From assembly GCA_963530295.1 (NCBI GenBank), contig CAUSCF010000009.1, positions 1-64,000 on the forward strand: 64,000 nt of DNA, given 5' to 3'. The notes under the pieces were generated by a model. The model had not been told where the DNA came from, did not search any database, and was given only the letters and a program-made list of their open reading frames with translations. Origin of the DNA: JABCPE02 sp963530295. GTDB lineage: Bacteria > Bacteroidota > Bacteroidia > Flavobacteriales > Weeksellaceae. This document shows, piece after piece, positions 8,640 through 15,843 of the stretch. The first letter of the stretch is position 1; the number at the start of each line of letters is the position of its first letter. A program made the position numbers and the translations under genes.

Positions 8640-9416
8640 ATGATTTACCTAAGTTTTGATATAGAAGAATTTGATATGCCGAAGGAATATGGCTATGATA
8701 TTGATTTCCAAAGGCAAATAGCGATTTCTCGGCAAGGATTGATTTCTATTTTGGATGTTTTGAAAAAGCATAATGCAAAGGCAACTTTCTTCTCTACGGT
8801 TGTTTTTGCACAGCAGGTTCCAGACCTTATAGAAAGGCTCATTTCAGAGGGACATGAGCTGGCTTCTCATACTTATTATCATTCTGATTTTGAGAACGAA
8901 CATCTGAAAATGTCCAAGGAAGCGCTTGAAAATCAGTTTAATGTAGAAATAAAAGGCTTACGAATGCCCAGAATGCGTGAAGTGGATTCTGAGGAAGTGA
9001 AAAAAGCTGGTTTTGAGTACAATTCTTCTGTAAATCCTACTCTTTTACCAGGGAGATACAATAAACTGCATGTTTCCAAACGATTTTTCAATGAAAACGG
9101 CTTGTGGCAGATACCAACGGCTGTGAGCTGGTTTAGAATTCCACTTTTTTGGCTCTCATTTCATAATTTTCCATTATGGATTTATAAATTTTTATTAGCA
9201 AAGTGCGTAAAATCAACGAAATACGCAGCCTTGTATTTTCATCCGTGGGAATTTACTGATTTGCACCAAAAGGAATTTAATTTTCCAGCTTATGTGATGC
9301 GAAATTCAGGAAAAGAAATGATACAGCGCTTTGATGAATTATTGAAATTTATCAATGAAAAAGGTTGGAAAACAGGTCTTTATAGAGATTTAATACAAAA
9401 CGAAAGCAAAAAATAA
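8640..9416 (+). CDS. polysaccharide deacetylase family protein (CE4/NodB-like)
   Basis: A 258-residue protein with the NodB-type metal site: LSFDIEEFD near the N-terminus (the DD-like motif is D-E-E) and GHELASHTYYHSDF (about 79-92) with the two histidines. The later FHPWEF motif (about 200) is typical of the C-terminal part of this subfamily. These enzymes remove acetyl groups from N-acetylated sugars. There is no signal peptide, so it may act on lipid-linked precursors in the cytoplasm. Its stop overlaps the next glycosyltransferase start (TAATG), which indicates translational coupling. Confidence 0.85.
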   Translation: MIYLSFDIEEFDMPKEYGYDIDFQRQIAISRQGLISILDVLKKHNAKATFFSTVVFAQQVPDLIERLISEGHELASHTYYHSDFENEHLKMSKEALENQFNVEIKGLRMPRMREVDSEEVKKAGFEYNSSVNPTLLPGRYNKLHVSKRFFNENGLWQIPTAVSWFRIPLFWLSFHNFPLWIYKFLLAKCVKSTKYAALYFHPWEFTDLHQKEFNFPAYVMRNSGKEMIQRFDELLKFINEKGWKTGLYRDLIQNESKK

Positions 9417-10510
9417 TGAAAATAGCATTTGATGCCAAAAGGTTTTTTCACAATACTTCTGGGCTTGGGAATTATTCTCGTGATTTGGTAAGGATTTTAG
9501 CGAAATATTCGCCAGAAGATGAGTTTGTTCTTTTAGCCGAAAAACAAAGCCAAAGAGGGAAGGAGATATTGTCCCTTCCTAATGTTTCCTATGTTTCCGT
9601 ATCAAAGGGAATGCTTGCAAGACAGCTTAAAATGGGCGTAGATGCACAGAATTTGGGAGCGGATATTTTCCATGGACTTTCGGGAGAATTGCCTCTAAAA
9701 TGGAATGAAAAACCGATGAAAAAAATCGTGACCATACATGATTTGATTTTTGTGCGTTATCCAGAATTGTATTCGTTTTTTGATAGAAAAATCCATTTTT
9801 GGAAGTTCAAAAAAGCGGCGGAAATAGCAGATTTGGTCATCGCGATATCAGAGCAGACCAAAAGGGACATTATGGAATTTTTGAAAATTCCAGAAGAAAA
9901 AATCAGGGTGGTTTATCAGGGCTGTCATCAGGCTTTTAAGGAAAAATATACCGAAGAACAGCTGAAAGAAATAAAACAAAAATTCGGTCTTCCAGACAGA
10001 TTTCTCCTAAATGTGGGAACGATAGAGGAGCGGAAAAATCTGCTTTCGGTGGTGAAGGCTCTGCAAGGGACTGATATTCCGCTGGTTGTGGTAGGAAAAA
10101 AGACAAAATATTTCCAAAAAATAGAGCAGGAACTTGCCGTAAATAAAGTAAAAGCCTTGTTTTTGGAGAATGTTTCAATGCAGGAGTTGGCGGGAATTTA
10201 TCGCTTGGCGGAGATTTTCATTTATCCAAGTTTATTTGAGGGCTTTGGTATTCCTGTGATAGAGGCTTTGTTTTCGGAAACGCCCGTTATTACGAGTAAT
10301 ACGAGCTGTCTTCCAGAGGCTGGAGGAGAACATTCTCTTTATGTTAATCCGCTGGATGTGGAGGATATTCGGGTTAAAATCAAACAGTTATGGGATAATC
10401 CCGAGGAATGCAGATTTCGAGCAGAAAAAGGACTTGCTTTTGTTCAGAAATTCACTGATGAACAGATTTTCAGGGACTTGATGAAAGTTTACAACGAACT
10501 GAGAAGTTAG
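9416..10510 (+). CDS. glycosyltransferase family 4 (last gene of the polysaccharide operon)
   Basis: A 364-residue GT-B transferase resembling mannosyltransferases. It begins MKIAFDAKRFFHNTSGLGNY, and the glycine-rich SGLGNYSRDLV is the acceptor-side motif. The donor domain starts VGTIEERKNLLSVVKAL (about 198) and has SLFEGFGIPVIEALFSETPV (about 268-287) and TSCLPEAGG. The start overlaps the deacetylase stop by one base. The last 59 bases of this gene and its flank (10460-10518) recur twice downstream inside the immunity array, both times still encoding a plausible EQI(F/I)KDLMKV C-terminus, so this gene end marks the array boundary. Confidence 0.88.
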   Translation: MKIAFDAKRFFHNTSGLGNYSRDLVRILAKYSPEDEFVLLAEKQSQRGKEILSLPNVSYVSVSKGMLARQLKMGVDAQNLGADIFHGLSGELPLKWNEKPMKKIVTIHDLIFVRYPELYSFFDRKIHFWKFKKAAEIADLVIAISEQTKRDIMEFLKIPEEKIRVVYQGCHQAFKEKYTEEQLKEIKQKFGLPDRFLLNVGTIEERKNLLSVVKALQGTDIPLVVVGKKTKYFQKIEQELAVNKVKALFLENVSMQELAGIYRLAEIFIYPSLFEGFGIPVIEALFSETPVITSNTSCLPEAGGEHSLYVNPLDVEDIRVKIKQLWDNPEECRFRAEKGLAFVQKFTDEQIFRDLMKVYNELRS

Positions 10511-10518
10511 GTTTTGGA
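10460..10518 (+). repeat. 59-bp junction repeat, copy 1 (3' end of glycosyltransferase gene)
   Basis: Covers the last 16 codons, the stop and 8 bases of the glycosyltransferase. Diverged copies lie at 11204-11262 and 12385-12443. Copy 3 differs from copy 1 at about six positions. The copies share some variants with each other (GAGCAG, CAAGG, GAGCTGGG) that copy 1 lacks, so they probably derive from a related allele of the same gene rather than from this one directly. Confidence 0.8.
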
Positions 10519-10521
10519 ATT

Positions 10522-10600
10522 GGCATTTTCGTATGAGCGAGTGTAAATTTGTCATATTACGATTGCTTCTCACTAAACAATTCAAACAAAAAATACTAAA
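10522..10600 (+). repeat. 79-bp copy of the 3' end and downstream flank of the gene at 13609-14526
   Basis: Aligns without gaps to 14502-14580 with about 71 of 79 identical bases. It still encodes the last residues FSYERV and the stop of the Imm49-like protein. It starts immediately after junction repeat copy 1, so the remnant of an immunity gene tail abuts the glycosyltransferase. Confidence 0.8.
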
Positions 10601-10643
10601 AAATAATAAGAAAAAGAAAATATTAGATTTAATCAATTTTTCA

Positions 10644-11126
10644 ATGAAAAAAAATGATAAAAAGTTGAGTGATTCCGATTTTTCAGAAATTGAGAGCAAG
10701 TTAGGTTATGTATTCCCACAATCGTTTAAAGAGTTTTACTTCAAATGGAATGGTGGTATACCCAATAAGACTATATTTGTAGATAACGAATGTGAATATC
10801 TTGATATTGAAATTAGCAGATTTATTCCAATGCGCTATGCAACACCATTTAAAAATGACCCAGAATTTACATTAGAAGGAAGGGCTATATGTGGCTGGGC
10901 AGAACAAACTTTGCCATCTCATCTCATTCCGTTTGCGATAGATTGGGGAGGTAATTATATATGCTTAAACAAAAAAGATGACAGTATAGTTTATTATGTT
11001 TTTGATACTTATTGCAAGAAATCAACATTGGAAGAAAACTTCGAAGGCAATTCAAAATATCTCTGCAATTCTTTTGAATATTATCTTTCACATTTAGAAG
11101 ATAGTTCTTACTTTGATATTCTGTAA
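10644..11126 (+). CDS. SMI1/KNR4 (SUKH) family immunity protein
   Basis: 160 residues from ATG 10644. It has the SUKH-1 pattern: LSDSDFSEIESKLGYVFPQS at the N-terminus, then FKEFYFKWNGGIPN, and LIPFAIDWGGNYICLNKKDD (about 97-116), ending in FEYYLSHLE. The frame stays open upstream to 10533, but that stretch is the repeat remnant and is unlikely to be translated. SUKH proteins bind and block toxin domains, often nucleases. It is the only intact gene of the first cassette (10519-11203) after the glycosyltransferase. Confidence 0.85.
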   Translation: MKKNDKKLSDSDFSEIESKLGYVFPQSFKEFYFKWNGGIPNKTIFVDNECEYLDIEISRFIPMRYATPFKNDPEFTLEGRAICGWAEQTLPSHLIPFAIDWGGNYICLNKKDDSIVYYVFDTYCKKSTLEENFEGNSKYLCNSFEYYLSHLEDSSYFDIL

Positions 11127-11161
11127 TTATTATAGTGAGTTTAAGTCTTGTATGGAGTAGG

Positions 11162-11262
11162 TCGGATTCTAGAATCTGACATCTGCTCAAAAGGCTATAT
11201 GTTGAGCAGATTATCAAGGATTTAATGAAAGTTTATAAAGAGCTGGGAAGTTAGGTTTTGGA
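11162..11262 (+). repeat. 101-bp junction repeat containing glycosyltransferase-tail copy 2
   Basis: Aligns without gaps to 12343-12443. The first part has the palindrome-like TCGGATTCTAGAATCTGA and CTGCTCAAAAGGCTATATGT. The second part (11204-11262) is the diverged 59-bp end of a glycosyltransferase gene, still in frame as EQIIKDLMKVYKELGS and a stop. Palindromes of this TCGGATTC..GAATC.GA type are common between genes in Neisseriaceae; that link is from general knowledge. Confidence 0.75.
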
Positions 11263-11306
11263 GTGAAAATTTTTTATGAATAAGAAAATGTGGTTTAATT
11301 CATAAA

Positions 11307-11729
11307 TTGGAAAAACCAAAATATGTTATCGATAATGTTAAAAATGTAATCAATAATTTTAAAAAAAGATATATGAAATTGTATGGTAGTGGAATATATG
11401 ACAATGAGCGTGCAGATTTAACAGGTATAGGTTACGCTGAGTTTGCTATTCAGACTGTTCAAGAGGATATCGCTTGGCTTAAATCCACTAAAGAAATATG
11501 CCAACCGGTTCTTGCTAGTATAGATATGTTATTGTTGATTGCTAAAAAATTTCCAGACGATGTCTATTCAAGGCTCTCTGAAAAACAAATTAAAGAATGG
11601 AATATGGTTTTTGACGAATGGTTTAATAGGGTTAATAAAAAAATTCCTGAAAAATATCGTCAAAAAATCTTTGATGATGCCGTTTTGCTTTTTAAAAAAT
11701 TAGAAAAATATGGAAATAATTTTACTTGA
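11307..11729 (+). CDS. hypothetical protein, putative immunity protein
   Basis: 140 residues, alpha-helical, soluble, no recognised family. The only in-frame start that keeps the N-terminus is TTG 11307 (the next ATG is 11373), giving MEKPKYVIDNVKNVINNFKK. A truncated copy of this 5' end is at 15237-15305, where LEKPQYVIGNAKNV is still readable, which supports translation from near 11307. It is the first gene of the second cassette (11263-12384). An immunity role is inferred from position. Confidence 0.5.
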   Translation: MEKPKYVIDNVKNVINNFKKRYMKLYGSGIYDNERADLTGIGYAEFAIQTVQEDIAWLKSTKEICQPVLASIDMLLLIAKKFPDDVYSRLSEKQIKEWNMVFDEWFNRVNKKIPEKYRQKIFDDAVLLFKKLEKYGNNFT

Positions 11730-11816
11730 TTTAGCAAGCGTAGTGTGAACATGAACATTCCCTTTCAGGAGCTTAGACATGATTTGTATTTTAATAAAAT
11801 TTTTTGGTAGGTTAGT

Positions 11817-12341
11817 ATGGATATTTTTGAAATAGCACAAAACTATGACGAATTTCAGTTTGTTCTACATAAGACAGATGCTGATTATATTGATGTTTTA
11901 GATAATGAAGGAGAAGTCATTAAAAATTGGAAAACCCCAACTTGGACTATTTTTAGCAAAACTCAGAGAGAGAAAAAATTACGCCGTGATTTTAATGCAA
12001 GTTGTTATTTATCGGGGATTTTAATTATTGAAGAATATATTGCGAATAAAATAATTTCGGACTTCGGAGTACAGGCGCAACTACTTCCTGTATCAACACC
12101 AGAGTTTGAAAAGAAATTTGTTTTTATGAATTTATTGGGTACTATTCCTGCCATTGATAATACACGAAATTATCCTGAAACAAATAATTTTATTTTCAAA
12201 GAAACAATTATTGGAAATAAACAAATATTTAGAGACAGCAATTATCCATCGCAATATTTTTGCACTTCCAAATTTGTTGATTGGATAAGAGAACACAGCG
12301 TTAATGGATTAAGATTCGATAAAGTAGGTGAGACTGAATAG
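11817..12341 (+). CDS. Imm11/DUF1629-like immunity protein
   Basis: 174 residues. The C-terminal half has the layout IFRDSNYPSQYFCTSKFVDW followed by IREHSVNGLRFDKV (about 138-171), similar to the ending of DUF1629/Imm11-type proteins, where a F-V-D-x-I helix precedes a G-L-x-F strand. The N-terminus is not recognisable. It follows the 11307 gene by 87 bases in the same cassette and is followed directly by junction repeat copy 3. The family assignment is by pattern only; the toxin partner is unknown. Confidence 0.55.
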   Translation: MDIFEIAQNYDEFQFVLHKTDADYIDVLDNEGEVIKNWKTPTWTIFSKTQREKKLRRDFNASCYLSGILIIEEYIANKIISDFGVQAQLLPVSTPEFEKKFVFMNLLGTIPAIDNTRNYPETNNFIFKETIIGNKQIFRDSNYPSQYFCTSKFVDWIREHSVNGLRFDKVGETE

Positions 12342-12342
12342 C

Positions 12343-12443
12343 TCGGATTCCTGAATCTGACATCCGCTCAAAAGGCTATGTGCTGAGCAGATTTTCAAGG
12401 ACTTGATGAAAGTTCACAACGAGCTGGGAAGTTAGATTTTGGA
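12343..12443 (+). repeat. 101-bp junction repeat containing glycosyltransferase-tail copy 3
   Basis: Second full copy of the repeat at 11162-11262, offset by exactly 1181 bases without gaps. Its 3' half (12385-12443) still encodes EQIFKDLMKVHNELGS and a stop, so this end of the copy comes from a functional glycosyltransferase gene. It begins a few bases after the stop of the Imm11-like gene. Confidence 0.75.
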
Positions 12444-12463
12444 TAAACTAGGAAAACAAGGAA

Positions 12464-12511
12464 ATGTGGTTTAATCTATAAATTGGAAATAAAACTATTG
12501 GAAAAAACAAG
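12464..12511 (+). repeat. short junction segment shared with 11289-11320 and 15212-15250
   Basis: The segment has AAATGTGGTTTAATCTATAA followed by ATTGGAAATAAAACTATTGG and AAAAAACA. Partial copies precede the gene at 11307 and the remnant at 15237. These are cassette boundaries rather than coding sequence. Confidence 0.55.
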
Positions 12512-12540
12512 AGTGCCCTGAAACATTTGGTTGATTAACA

Positions 12541-12901
12541 ATGATGAAATTTATTAACATAGATATAGATTTTTTAGATATTTATTCTAAAAATTTAGAT
12601 GAGGAGTACAGAAATTTTTCATATAAAAATGGCTGAAATTTTTGGTTTCCCTGATTTTTATGGCAAGAATTTAGCAGCTTTTATAGATTGTCTGTCAGAT
12701 TTAAGGATATATGAAGGTGAAGATATTGAGCCAATGGTTCGTTACTCTTTAAATAAAGATGAATGTATTTTATTGAATATCAAAAATCTATTAAAAATAT
12801 CCGATGATTTAAGATCTAAATTTTTACTTGCAATAGAACAGGTAAATGTAAGGCATAGAATAAGTAAAATCCCTACAATTTTGATAAATTTAATAGAGTG
12901 A
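12541..12901 (+). pseudogene. barstar-family immunity gene, frameshifted
   Basis: ATG 12541 begins MMKFINIDIDFLDIYSKNLD but this frame stops at 12638. The rest of the protein is in another frame, open from ATG 12599 to 12901, and contains the barstar core FHIKMAEIFGFPDFYGKNLA and IDCLSDL. A 59-codon relative at 17762 keeps the N- and C-terminal parts in one frame, which shows they belong together. The break is near 12600. Barstar proteins occlude RNase active sites. The 100-residue downstream frame might still make a shortened protein, since it keeps the GFPD-YGKN core, but loss of the N-terminal strand would probably harm it. Confidence 0.6.
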
Positions 12902-13021
12902 AAAGCTTCATTGATAGTTACTAATTTTAGATCATTATTTACGCAACAGAAGTACTGGCAGTAAACTAGGAAAAACTATAAATTACTTGCCAGATTTAAT
13001 TATAAAACATCCTTAACTAAA

Positions 13022-13477
13022 ATGAAAGAAAGAGAAATAATGAATACACAAACTGGAAATATTGCTTTAATAGATTCTCTTGAAGAACAAGCTATTATAT
13101 TGTTTAGAGAAAATAAAATTAACGAATCTATTGAGAAATTAGAATCTATTTGGCATAGTTGTTTTGAACAGCCGCCATATTTGCATGATATTGAAAGTAG
13201 GGCATGGCGGATTTGTGTCAGTCTTATTGCATTATATAAAAAGCAAGAAAAATATGAAGATGCACTGATATGGGCGCTTTATGCCACTCAATTCACTAAT
13301 CGGATTTTAGATAGTGATTTTATTTGTGCAGGTGAAATTTATTTGAAGATGAATAAATTTGACCTAGCATTTGAAATGTTTGATAAAGCCTATAAATCGG
13401 GCAAAGCTCGCGCTTTCAAAGAGCACGATGATGCTTGGAAATTTTATAAAAACCATCCAACGAAGAAGCAGGAGTAA
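13022..13477 (+). CDS. TPR-like repeat protein, putative immunity protein
   Basis: 151 residues, all alpha-helical, with tetratricopeptide-like helix pairs: EEQAIILFRENKINESIEKL (about 21-40), WRICVSLIALYKKQEKYEDA and IYLKMNKFDLAFEMFDKAYK. No signal peptide. A second in-frame ATG at 13040 is an equally good start (MNTQTGNIALIDSL). TPR-fold immunity proteins are common in polymorphic-toxin arrays; the role here is inferred from position. A G+C-rich noncoding stretch (13486-13512) and a DUS-like inverted repeat follow. Confidence 0.6.
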   Translation: MKEREIMNTQTGNIALIDSLEEQAIILFRENKINESIEKLESIWHSCFEQPPYLHDIESRAWRICVSLIALYKKQEKYEDALIWALYATQFTNRILDSDFICAGEIYLKMNKFDLAFEMFDKAYKSGKARAFKEHDDAWKFYKNHPTKKQE

Positions 13478-13520
13478 CCTACTTGGATAGTGCGCGCGCC
13501 CCGCACGCACGTGGTTTCAG

Positions 13521-13560
13521 TTTTCAGGTAGTCTTTAAGGAGACAAAGGCTATCTAAAAA
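13521..13560. repeat. inverted repeat of degenerate neisserial uptake sequences (DUS-type hairpin)
   Basis: Arms 13521-13536 and 13545-13560 pair at 15 of 16 positions, counting two G-U pairs, around an 8-base loop. The left arm contains TTCAGGTAGTCT, whose complement AGACTACCTGAA differs at one base from the Eikenella-type uptake sequence AGGCTACCTGAA. Inverted DUS pairs serve as terminators in Neisseriaceae. Here there is no clear T-run on either side. The flank 13489-13509 is a G+C-rich imperfect palindrome (GTGCGCGCGCC..CGCAC). Confidence 0.65.
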
Positions 13561-13579
13561 CTATGCGTAATATTTTCTC

Positions 13580-13587
13580 TATATTTG
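13580..13587 (+). promoter_or_regulatory. Bacteroidota -7 promoter box TATATTTG
   Basis: Perfect TAnnTTTG box 22 bases before ATG 13609 of the G+C-rich gene. It lies between the DUS-type hairpin and the gene. If functional, the imported gene is expressed from a host-type promoter. Confidence 0.6.
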
Positions 13588-13608
13588 CTTGATAAATTAA
13601 AAATAACT

Positions 13609-14526
13609 ATGGCTTTATTAGAGAAACAATTAAAACGCATCATTAACCAATATAAGGCTTGGACGGAAGATAATTCCGATTATAGCGAAGCAATTGCCAA
13701 TCCGTATTTTATGAATAACTCTGCCCATCAGAGGTTTCAAAAGCAGTTGAGGTCCGGCAAAGACAATGCAGGCTGGACAGCGGTTATGAGTATCAGCCAC
13801 CGCTATGCCTATTTTGCCTATTACGGCGGCCTGAAACTCTTGTCAGGCGAGCAAGACGGTTGGGATTATATAGACCGCGCTTACGACGGTGAATGGATGG
13901 AGTTTAAAATCGCCCATGACGGGGATATTGAAGCGGGAACCGCGTTTATGCTGGCACATTCCCATTTGCTGGGCTATCAAAACCGTGCCGATTATTTGGG
14001 TAATTTTTTCTACCGTTTCGAGCAAGACGCAAAGGCGAGGGAACAGCTTGAGCATACCGATATTCCGCGCCTTATCGCGCAATTGTGGGCAAAAAGCCAA
14101 AACCTGCCGTTGGAACATTTCGGCAGCTTTCTCGTGTTCGAAAACGAAAACAGCGGCTATGCCGAATTAGTGCGTGGCCTATACGAGCCCGATTGTGCCG
14201 CAATCCAGCAGGCCATGCGGCAGGCGTTGGATTTCCATATCGAACAGTCGGCCAAAGAAAGCGGCCGGATGTGTACATCAGTTGCCTATTACCTGTTTCC
14301 GGTAGAAATCTTGTATTTTTTGAAACTGCGTGAAGAAAAAGGCTTAACAACCGAATTGCCCGTCGAACATATCCTGTGGCAGGCATATGAAAAAATCAAA
14401 CCGCAACACGATTATGCCGCCAAACTCCTGGATTGGGATGAAGCCCTAAAACTGGCGTTTGACAAAGCGGTGTCGCAAGGATTCTTGCAAGCAGAGGATT
14501 GGGCATTTTCGTATGAGCGGGTGTAA
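13609..14526 (+). CDS. Imm49-like immunity protein, G+C-rich, likely imported from Neisseriaceae
   Basis: 305 residues from ATG 13609; the in-frame TTG at 13585 lies inside the promoter box and is rejected. The protein is helical and soluble, with motifs such as WTAVMSISHRYAYFAYYGGL (about 55-74) and a region around DFHIEQSAKESGRMCTSVAY. It resembles large helical immunity proteins of the Imm49 type, but I cannot confirm the family. Sampled lines of the gene are about 48-52% G+C against roughly a third in the neighbours, and codons such as GCC, CGC and CTG are frequent, a clear sign of transfer. A diverged copy of its last codons and 3' flank is at 10522-10600. Confidence 0.7.
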   Translation: MALLEKQLKRIINQYKAWTEDNSDYSEAIANPYFMNNSAHQRFQKQLRSGKDNAGWTAVMSISHRYAYFAYYGGLKLLSGEQDGWDYIDRAYDGEWMEFKIAHDGDIEAGTAFMLAHSHLLGYQNRADYLGNFFYRFEQDAKAREQLEHTDIPRLIAQLWAKSQNLPLEHFGSFLVFENENSGYAELVRGLYEPDCAAIQQAMRQALDFHIEQSAKESGRMCTSVAYYLFPVEILYFLKLREEKGLTTELPVEHILWQAYEKIKPQHDYAAKLLDWDEALKLAFDKAVSQGFLQAEDWAFSYERV

Positions 14527-14580
14527 ACTTGCCATATAACGATTGCTTCTCACTAAACAATACGAACAAAAACTGCTAAA
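14502..14580 (+). repeat. 79-bp segment duplicated at 10522-10600
   Basis: Last eight codons, stop and 54 bases downstream of the Imm49-like gene. The gap-free match to the sequence right after the glycosyltransferase shows that this gene end was once, or still serves as, a cassette border. Confidence 0.8.
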
Positions 14581-14628
14581 CCAAGAAAATGAAAATGGAC
14601 GAAAACAAAAAGATAATTATCGAAAAAA

Positions 14629-15195
14629 ATGGTAATTTATGATAATAGATTAATCTCAGAAGAGCATAATTTTAGCGAAGACACCCTTTCCGAATGGGTT
14701 TTGGAAGCCTGCGAATTTGCTTTTGATAATTTTAAAGAAAAAGACAATTCAGAAATTTTTAACTATGCATTTGAATACAGGATTAGTACCGTAGCATTGC
14801 GGTTAATGATGGGTTTGAAAAAGATTTATCCGCAGCTGAAATTATCGAGAAAGGTTTCCGATACGATTTTAAGCATAATAGAAAATGAAAAATATGCTGA
14901 TGGTCGGCGTGGTTTTATTTTGACATTATGGGAGAATAAATTAGATGCGCAATTTATTGAAGTTATTCAAAAGCATAGTAATTTCTGGGAAAACCCAAGG
15001 TTTGCAGGTAGAATTATTTGGGGTTTGACCAAACGTAGAATAGCGGGGTTTGCACCACAAGTTCGGGCTGCTTTAGAACGGTTTACGGATAAAAGAGGTT
15101 TGCATTTAGACATCAGGAAATCCTGTCAAAAATATTTAGCAGATGAGCCTAAATATAAACATTTCTCGGTATTTTTAGAGAAAAAGAATAAATAA
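14629..15195 (+). CDS. hypothetical protein, putative immunity protein
   Basis: 188 residues, helical, with an armadillo/HEAT-like look in the second half (GRRGFILTLWENKLDAQFIE, RIIWGLTKRRIAGFAPQV). I do not recognise the family. A second reading frame from ATG 14589 encodes MKMDENKKIIIEKNGNL and then stops at 14642, overlapping the start of this gene. Joining the two would give a natural longer N-terminus (KNGNL then YDNRLISEE), so two bases may have been lost near 14635. The start at 14629 is therefore uncertain. An immunity role is inferred from position. Confidence 0.5.
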   Translation: MVIYDNRLISEEHNFSEDTLSEWVLEACEFAFDNFKEKDNSEIFNYAFEYRISTVALRLMMGLKKIYPQLKLSRKVSDTILSIIENEKYADGRRGFILTLWENKLDAQFIEVIQKHSNFWENPRFAGRIIWGLTKRRIAGFAPQVRAALERFTDKRGLHLDIRKSCQKYLADEPKYKHFSVFLEKKNK

Positions 15196-15236
15196 AATAT
15201 GAAATGAATTTGACCTATAAATTGGAAATAAAGCTA

Positions 15237-15305
15237 TTGGAAAAACCACAATATGTTATCGGTAATGCTAAAAATGTAATGAGTTATGTTAGAAAAAGAT
15301 ATTAT
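15237..15305 (+). repeat. truncated copy of the 5' end of the gene at 11307
   Basis: 69 bases align to 11307-11375 and still read LEKPQYVIGNAKNVMSYVRK before a stop at 15312. This is a remnant of an immunity-type gene, cut off where the next gene (ATG 15286) begins. Confidence 0.7.
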
Positions 15306-15750
15306 CTCGTATAAAAAATGCGAAAATGAAGATGAAAAGATGGATTTTTTGTCTGATTATGATAATATTCCAAGTAATGAATTCATTAAATTCCTATTGA
15401 ATGAATTTGATAATGAAGAAGATGAATTTCTTCAAGTAGAAATAATTAAATTTATAGCAACGCATGGACAAAAATCTAATGAAATAAAAGAGTTTTTTCT
15501 TAATAAAATGTTGCTAAACAATGGGTTGGATGAAATGGTGTTATCTCACATAGCGCAAAACCTTATATTTTTCGAACTAAATTCAAGTGAATTTAAAAAA
15601 ATCTATGAAAAAATTCTGCTTGAAGAGCAGGAAGATGATAAACAAGATGACTTTATTTCTGCTTTGTTACGACTTCTTTATATCAATCATGATAAGGGTG
15701 CAAATGTTTATTTGGAAACCTTGAAAAAGCATGAAATTGACTTTGGCTAA
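15286..15750 (+). CDS. HEAT-like helical protein, putative immunity protein
   Basis: 154 residues, very acidic and all helical. Helix pairs EFIKFLLNEFDNEEDEFLQV and EIIKFIATHGQKSNEIKEFF resemble HEAT repeats, and the family may be an Imm30-type immunity protein, though I cannot confirm this. Its 5' end overlaps the gene remnant 15237-15305 in another frame, so its start may have been shaped by the recombination that joined the two. The native N-terminus could differ. An immunity role is inferred from position. Confidence 0.55.
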   Translation: MLEKDIISYKKCENEDEKMDFLSDYDNIPSNEFIKFLLNEFDNEEDEFLQVEIIKFIATHGQKSNEIKEFFLNKMLLNNGLDEMVLSHIAQNLIFFELNSSEFKKIYEKILLEEQEDDKQDDFISALLRLLYINHDKGANVYLETLKKHEIDFG

Positions 15751-15843
15751 AATAGTAGAAATTGACAAGCTGAACAAGCAACCACAAGCGAATTCCCGCC
15801 TTTAAATTAATGTAAAAACATGTGATTAAAAACTAGAGATTTT

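Noticed and set aside
10460..12443. 59-bp repeat considered as an integron attC site
   Set aside because: The length is a coincidence: the repeat is the coding end of a glycosyltransferase gene, has no attC core sites or folded recombination site, and no integrase gene is present.
13585..13611. TTG start extending the Imm49-like gene
   Set aside because: It lies inside the TATATTTG promoter box; ATG 13609 is a better start.
14072..14386. Open reading frames opposite to and inside the G+C-rich gene at 13609-14526
   Set aside because: They are by-products of the higher G+C content of that gene and show no family motif.
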